The translations under genes and the position numbers were made by a program. A DNA stretch of 64,000 nt from Paludibacteraceae bacterium (lineage in GTDB: Bacteria; Bacteroidota; Bacteroidia; Bacteroidales; Paludibacteraceae): assembly GCA_024399955.1 (NCBI GenBank), contig JAKSNH010000005.1:1-64000 (forward strand), read 5' to 3'. Position 1 is the stretch's first letter. Each line of letters starts with the position of its first letter. Positions 59,570-64,000 of the stretch are shown piece after piece. The notes under the pieces were generated by a model that did no database searches, was not told where the DNA came from, and was given only the letters and a program-made list of their open reading frames with translations.

Positions 59570-60390
59570 TGTATCCGAGTCAATAGGTTGTACAACTCAT
59601 GTTCTGATTCAAAAGAAATGATGATGTGATGCTCACTAATCTTCACTTTTGTACCCAAACGTTGTTCTAATTGGCGTTGCTGAATCAAGAAAGGAGATTC
59701 TTTCTTAACCATCACTTTTTTATTGGATTTGATGTCGTTAACCAATTCTTCGACTTTGCGGACGCTCAATCCTTCTTTCAAGATACGTCGGTAAAGGTTC
59801 AGTTGTTGTTCGGTGGAAGCGCTGCCTAAGATAGCACGGGCGTGTCCCATATCCAGTTTCTTTTCCTTGATACCAATTTGAATCTCAGCAGGCAGTTTGA
59901 GCAAGCGCAAGTAGTTCGCTACCGTAGCACGTTTTTTGCCAACTCTTGCTGCCATTTTCTCTTGTGTCAATTCATAATCATCCATCAGTCGCTGATAGGC
60001 CAGTGCGATCTCAATAGCATCCAAATCTTCGCGTTGGATATTCTCGATGAGAGCCCATTCCATCACCTGTTCATCCTTGGCTGTGCGCACATAAGCAGGT
60101 ATGGTATGTAGGCCCGCCATCTTAGAAGCACGGAAGCGGCGTTCTCCTGCAATAATGAGATAAGTACCATCCGCATTTTTACGTAAGGTAATGGGTGATA
60201 TCACACCATGTTCACGAATGGAATCGCTCAACTCTTGCATCGCCTCTTCATCAAAACTGCGACGAGGTTGATTAGGATTCGCTACGATTAAGTCTAGTTC
60301 AACTTCGCTAATTGAACTTGATCCGCTGGTAGTGATATGTGTGTCAATGAGCGCATCTAATCCACGCCCTAAGCCAGTATTTTTTTTCAT
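59566..60390 (-). CDS. parB: Chromosome-partitioning protein ParB
   Basis: A 274-residue ParB/Noc protein. VANPNQPRRSFDEEAMQELSDSIREHGVISPITL and IIAGERRFRASKMAGL are the CTPase/N-terminal boxes, EWALIENIQREDLDAIEIA leads to the helix-turn-helix (TQEKMAARVGKKRATVANYLRLL). It binds parS sites and loads condensin near the origin. It overlaps parA by 4 bp. No parS-like palindrome was seen in the window. Confidence 0.96.
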   Translation of the reverse strand: MKKNTGLGRGLDALIDTHITTSGSSSISEVELDLIVANPNQPRRSFDEEAMQELSDSIREHGVISPITLRKNADGTYLIIAGERRFRASKMAGLHTIPAYVRTAKDEQVMEWALIENIQREDLDAIEIALAYQRLMDDYELTQEKMAARVGKKRATVANYLRLLKLPAEIQIGIKEKKLDMGHARAILGSASTEQQLNLYRRILKEGLSVRKVEELVNDIKSNKKVMVKKESPFLIQQRQLEQRLGTKVKISEHHIIISFESEHELYNLLTRIH

Positions 60391-61145
60391 TTCTTCAACA
60401 GTTCTTTCGCTAAGTTAATATAACATTTTGCTCCCTTGCTGGAGCTATCATAATCCAATACACTCAATCCATGACTTGGCGCTTCGCTCAGCCGCACATT
60501 TCGAGGGATGTACGTATCAAAGACGAGGTCTCCAAAATGACGTTTCACTTCGTCAAACACTTGTACCGACAAACGCAAGCGAGCATCGTACATTGTCAAC
60601 AAGAATCCTTCAATCTGCAAAGCAGGATTGAGGTTTTGCTTGATAATCTTAATGGTTGACAGCAGTTTAGCGATGCCCTCTAATGCGAAGAACTCACACT
60701 GCACAGGGATGATGACGGAATCACTGGTGGTAAGAGCATTTACCGTGATTAACCCTAATGATGGAGAGCAGTCAATAAGGATATAGTCGAACTCGCCACG
60801 CACTTGCTGCAACAGATGTTTCATCAGTTGTTCTCTATTCTCCAGATTCAGCATCTCAATCTCGGCACCAACTAAGTCAATGTGACTCGGAATCAATTGA
60901 AGGTTATCCACATTGGTTTGAATCATTGCGTCATGCGGATCCAATTGATTAACCAAACATTCATAGATTGTTTTGTCTAAATCGCGAATCTCAACACCCA
61001 ATCCGGAAGAAGCATTGGCTTGTGGGTCTGCATCAACCAAGAGAACCCGTTGACCTTCACGAGCCAAAGCAGCAGCCAAATTGATTGCGGTGGTAGTTTT
61101 GCCCACACCACCTTTTTGGTTTGCTAATGAAATAATTTTTGCCAT
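60387..61145 (-). CDS. parA: Chromosome-partitioning ATPase ParA/Soj
   Basis: A 252-residue Walker-type ATPase. MAKIISLANQKGGVGKTTTAINLAAALA carries the deviant Walker A (residues 11-18). LIDCSPSLGLITVNALT is motif A'/B, and VRLSEAPSHGLSVLDYD ends the family. It cooperates with ParB in moving the origin region. I start it at 61145 rather than 61178 because the family begins at MAKIISLAN. Confidence 0.96.
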   Translation of the reverse strand: MAKIISLANQKGGVGKTTTAINLAAALAREGQRVLLVDADPQANASSGLGVEIRDLDKTIYECLVNQLDPHDAMIQTNVDNLQLIPSHIDLVGAEIEMLNLENREQLMKHLLQQVRGEFDYILIDCSPSLGLITVNALTTSDSVIIPVQCEFFALEGIAKLLSTIKIIKQNLNPALQIEGFLLTMYDARLRLSVQVFDEVKRHFGDLVFDTYIPRNVRLSEAPSHGLSVLDYDSSSKGAKCYINLAKELLKK

Positions 61146-61150
61146 ATAAT

Positions 61151-61834
61151 CTATTGTTTTTTGCGTTTTATTTCCCATAAGTAACCTACATTGATGCTCA
61201 ATGTTATGGGATTGGAGCGGGAGAAGTAATCCGTTTTTCGGTTACTGAAGTAGTCTCCTAAACTGTAAGAAAAACGTGCTTCCAACTGGAAGACTCCCAC
61301 TTTATGTGTACGGACTAGCAGACCTAAACCAGCAGCCAGTCCCCAATCAAATTTATTTTCTAGTTCTTCGTACTGCGCCTGTTGAGTAGGATGTTTGGTT
61401 CCGGACTCCGACTCATGAATACAATAACCTATTTGAGGTCCGAGATTAAAGAAACCTCGGCACATTTTCTTTCCAAAAAAGATATGAGCCAAGAAAGGCA
61501 TTTCGATATAGTCTAATCTGCGTGTATAGTGAGCCTCCTCCGTTGCATTATCATCTGTGTTTTCTCGCCAGCCTCGCTGCATATAGTTTAATTCTAACTG
61601 GAAGCCGCAGCATTTATGTCCAGCATATCTAAACACGAATCCTCCTTCACCACTCAAGAGCACTGTTCCCATCAAGGATTTCGTTCCAACAACTTGAGGA
61701 GTAAACATACCCATCGAAGCAATTGGTCCTCCGTGTAATCCCACATACATCTCCGGTTCACGCAAACGAGGCTGAGCCAAAGCACCAATAAATATGGGCA
61801 GTAATAATATGATAAGAATGGTCAATCGTTTCAT
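61151..61834 (-). CDS. Outer-membrane beta-barrel protein (PorT-like)
   Basis: A 227-residue protein with a signal peptide (MKRLTILIILLLPIFIGALA) and alternating amphipathic strands ending in a C-terminal strand (ITLSINVGYLWEI). The size and pattern fit the OMP_b-brl_2 family, of which PorT is a member. PorT is needed for type IX secretion in Porphyromonas; the match here is only by length, fold and neighbour genes. It lies 5 bp from parA and overlaps the binding-fold gene by 4 bp. Confidence 0.65.
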   Translation of the reverse strand: MKRLTILIILLLPIFIGALAQPRLREPEMYVGLHGGPIASMGMFTPQVVGTKSLMGTVLLSGEGGFVFRYAGHKCCGFQLELNYMQRGWRENTDDNATEEAHYTRRLDYIEMPFLAHIFFGKKMCRGFFNLGPQIGYCIHESESGTKHPTQQAQYEELENKFDWGLAAGLGLLVRTHKVGVFQLEARFSYSLGDYFSNRKTDYFSRSNPITLSINVGYLWEIKRKKQ

Positions 61835-62910
61835 TTGGTACGCACAATGTGAATGTTCATATTTTGATAGCCACCCATCGGACTAATTGGAAGGAATTGC
61901 ATATCAGACTGCAAACCCATATAAGGTATTGTGATGGCATCCTCTCTGTTCTCACGCAAACGCAAAGCAGTGATGAGCACATATCTCATTTGATCAAAGC
62001 CCAATAAATCGTAGTATGGTTTAGACGGCACACGTGCTATATTAGGATAGAAATAACGATACTCTGCGCCATAAGCGAAACTATCTATATCAACTTCGTG
62101 ACGAAAGACAGTACTATATATTTGCGGAAGAGCAATCGCTTCTCCCTGCCACGAGTACTGAGATAAAAGTGTCAGTTTCTTTCCTTGCGCAGCACGCATG
62201 AGATAGGGCATCAAGGTGCGCACATTGCTATAACGTTCGGTGTTGAATAAAATTATATTCTCCACACCATCCGCAAGCAACGTATTTAAAGAGTCAGCCA
62301 ATATGCTCTTAATCGTAACAAACGAGCATGGGATATCTGTAACAAGTAATTGTTGCTGCAAAGCCTTTACGCTATTAGGAATCTCGTTAGCAGAAGCCTC
62401 AATTAAGATGCAATGGATTGAATCCCGCCTTTGCTCCATCCAATTAACCATCGCCTTGGCCGAAACATCATCAGACGGATTGAATTGCAGCACATACGGA
62501 TTATTCTCTATGCCCGGCACAGAAGATGAGAAGGGGAATAAGATGCGTTTCTGATGTACCAATGCCCACTCGGCAGCAATGCTGACCTGGGAGACATAAG
62601 CAGGACCTATAATCATATCCATGCTATCCAATTCTGGACGAGCTAAAACCTCGCGCAGTTTATATGTAGATTTCTCTACATCGTAGGTATGTAATTCAAT
62701 GGGAGCATAATCACGTTGAACTTCATTGATAGCCAACAACGCACCTAAATAATAGTGTACAAAACGATCCATGTTTTGATCGCGTTGTGAGGCATTACTT
62801 TGCAAAGGAAGCATCATGGCAACACGCAAAGGCTCTTGCTGCGCCACCAACTGCCATGGAAGTGCTATGAGGCACACCAATAAAATGATATATTTATTCA
62901 TCGTTTTCAT
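61831..62910 (-). CDS. Periplasmic type 1 binding-fold protein (ABC substrate-binding-like)
   Basis: A 359-residue exported protein. After a signal peptide (MKTMNKYIILLVCLIALPW) it shows a type 1 periplasmic binding fold, as in LivK-like proteins: RVAMMLPLQSNAS, then MIIGPAYVSQVSIAAEWALVHQ, then FPYVLQFNPSDDVSAKAMVNW. Bacteroidota relatives often carry an N-terminal LysM domain; this one has none. It overlaps gldG by 4 bp (ATGA) and is likely part of the same gliding/type IX-linked unit. Confidence 0.75.
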   Translation of the reverse strand: MKTMNKYIILLVCLIALPWQLVAQQEPLRVAMMLPLQSNASQRDQNMDRFVHYYLGALLAINEVQRDYAPIELHTYDVEKSTYKLREVLARPELDSMDMIIGPAYVSQVSIAAEWALVHQKRILFPFSSSVPGIENNPYVLQFNPSDDVSAKAMVNWMEQRRDSIHCILIEASANEIPNSVKALQQQLLVTDIPCSFVTIKSILADSLNTLLADGVENIILFNTERYSNVRTLMPYLMRAAQGKKLTLLSQYSWQGEAIALPQIYSTVFRHEVDIDSFAYGAEYRYFYPNIARVPSKPYYDLLGFDQMRYVLITALRLRENREDAITIPYMGLQSDMQFLPISPMGGYQNMNIHIVRTK

Positions 62911-64000
62911 GCTATATATTTCTTTCTCCGAATTCCTAAAACCACCCCGCCCACAAGAGCTAAGAGAGCAATAGGAGTTATTATACTGATTGTCGTTATT
63001 TGTTGAGCTATTTGACGAGTTCGTTGATCATTCAGTAATCGCAAAGGTATATGTTTGCTGCGTAAGTCTATGAGTCCATTATTATCCGTGAGCCACAACA
63101 CAGCATTCACCAAAAAATCACGATTGCCAAATTGCATCTTCATGTATTGGTCATATCCCACAGGCAGAGGATTATTTTGTTGCCATTCACCCACCGCCAT
63201 TTGTGCACCAGCCACAACTATCTGACGAGTCTTAGGACTCACCTTGGTTATGGTTGCCTGCATATCTTCCGGAGGTAATCGATGCTCATATATCGAATGG
63301 AATTCGCCCTCTAAACTCATTGCAACCGGCAAAAAAGCCATCGTGAATATCTCCGGATGAATGGTTTGATCCATCAGGTTCACTTCGGCAGGTGCGCCCA
63401 CCATGGTTGATGCAGACGAAGTAGCCAACAGCACTTGTTTATGTATGCCATCTTCGCCACCTACTGCCTCTATTTGACTCGCCATCATAGTACGTACTTG
63501 TGACACATTCTTCGTGATAGGAGAAACCTCACTGGTCAATAGCAATGGTGCAAAGGTCCACGGCATCGGTTGGAATTGTGGGTTTTGCGCATCTCCACTT
63601 ACCTCAACCGGCATCATTCGGCATTGTAAATCCTGAATCAGCACAGGATTGATCCGCACACCATAACGAAATAACATATCTCGCAGTCCCCAGTCCTCAG
63701 CTATAATTGGAGTCAATCCGTTCTCTGTTAACATCTGATTCGAAAAGCGAACACCATCCAATAGCCACATCACACGACCACCATGCATAATATATTGGTC
63801 AATGATGAACTTATCGGTCTCCGAAAGAGCCTCGCGAGGATCCGCCACAATGACGGCTTTGTAATCATCTAGCACATCCGGAACATTTCCCAACATTCCT
63901 CGATCAATTTGATAGTAGTTACTTAACTCTCGACACCAATCATACACGTCTCGCTCACTTAACTCCCCATGTCCTTCTAAAAAGACAATGCGATCTACTT
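62907..64000 (-). CDS. gldG: GldG, gliding-motility ABC transporter component (5' end beyond the window)
   Basis: The ORF is open to the window end: codons before the GTG at 63947 continue with FLEGHGELSERD, a stretch known from GldG. The visible part has ALSETDKFIIDQYIMHGGRVMWLLDG in the N-terminal half and a C-terminal membrane segment with GIRRKKYIA at the end. GldA-GldF-GldG form an ABC transporter required for gliding in Flavobacterium. Many non-gliding Bacteroidota keep the genes. Its start lies outside the window. Confidence 0.9.
   Translation of the reverse strand, partial: VDRIVFLEGHGELSERDVYDWCRELSNYYQIDRGMLGNVPDVLDDYKAVIVADPREALSETDKFIIDQYIMHGGRVMWLLDGVRFSNQMLTENGLTPIIAEDWGLRDMLFRYGVRINPVLIQDLQCRMMPVEVSGDAQNPQFQPMPWTFAPLLLTSEVSPITKNVSQVRTMMASQIEAVGGEDGIHKQVLLATSSASTMVGAPAEVNLMDQTIHPEIFTMAFLPVAMSLEGEFHSIYEHRLPPEDMQATITKVSPKTRQIVVAGAQMAVGEWQQNNPLPVGYDQYMKMQFGNRDFLVNAVLWLTDNNGLIDLRSKHIPLRLLNDQRTRQIAQQITTISIITPIALLALVGGVVLGIRRKKYIA

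Noticed and set aside
61145-64000. parS sites near parAB
   Set aside because: No sequence close to the TGTTTCACGTGAAACA consensus was seen here or elsewhere in the window.

Overview
The window is a chromosomal segment of a Bacteroidota bacterium, most likely an uncultured gut- or rumen-type Bacteroidales. Supporting signs are promoters of the Bacteroidota form (TTTG about 20 bp before TAnnTTTG), a GldG-type gliding/type IX secretion ABC component, BspA-like leucine-rich repeat surface proteins, and family members typical of the phylum (DUF4827, DUF5683, YfhO, an exosortase-like enzyme).

Layout. 1-6.5 kb (mostly minus): tRNA-Ser, exosortase-family protein, tsaD, a uvrA paralogue and an M13 peptidase lipoprotein. 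6.7-18.7 kb (plus): periplasmic thioredoxin, CPA1 antiporter, an epimerase with a zinc ribbon, ftsH, an M16 peptidase whose signal peptide is encoded inside the ftsH tail, an MBOAT/SGNH-like pair for O-acylation and a DUF1295 methyltransferase-like protein. 18.7-26.8 kb: a Bro-N protein and a three-gene surface-protein operon, divergent from a membrane-bound TPR-HTH regulator. 26.9-34.8 kb: lpxB, surE, glmM, two lipoproteins and rfbA on minus, then thiL and a glycosyltransferase on plus. 35.1-37.9 kb: a second BspA-like gene behind a leader with a terminator and a competing hairpin. 37.9-47.8 kb: accessory systems (RelE-type TA, AbiE, HipBA, two PD-(D/E)XK-type nucleases) interleaved with ispD, kdsC and rlmI. 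47.8-53.9 kb: a surface polysaccharide locus. 53.9-64 kb (minus): acyltransferase, yfhO, merR, lytic transglycosylase, DUF5683, parB, parA, an outer-membrane barrel, a periplasmic binding-fold protein and gldG, with very short gaps or overlaps.

Two signals stand out. First, tandem arrays of 7-bp units (a few of 6 or 11 bp) lie in spacers and also in frame inside conserved genes (lpxB, surE, ispD, a glycosyltransferase, yfhO, perhaps rlmI). Arrays inside genes are mostly made of units without stop codons on the coding strand, while most spacer arrays contain stops. Second, four secreted proteins with different N-terminal parts end in the same module: an FN3-like domain with a characteristic insertion, then a short tail of the form 'QLFIRR-DGK-Y---G--VK'. 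This looks like a shared sorting or anchoring cassette, possibly linked to type IX secretion.
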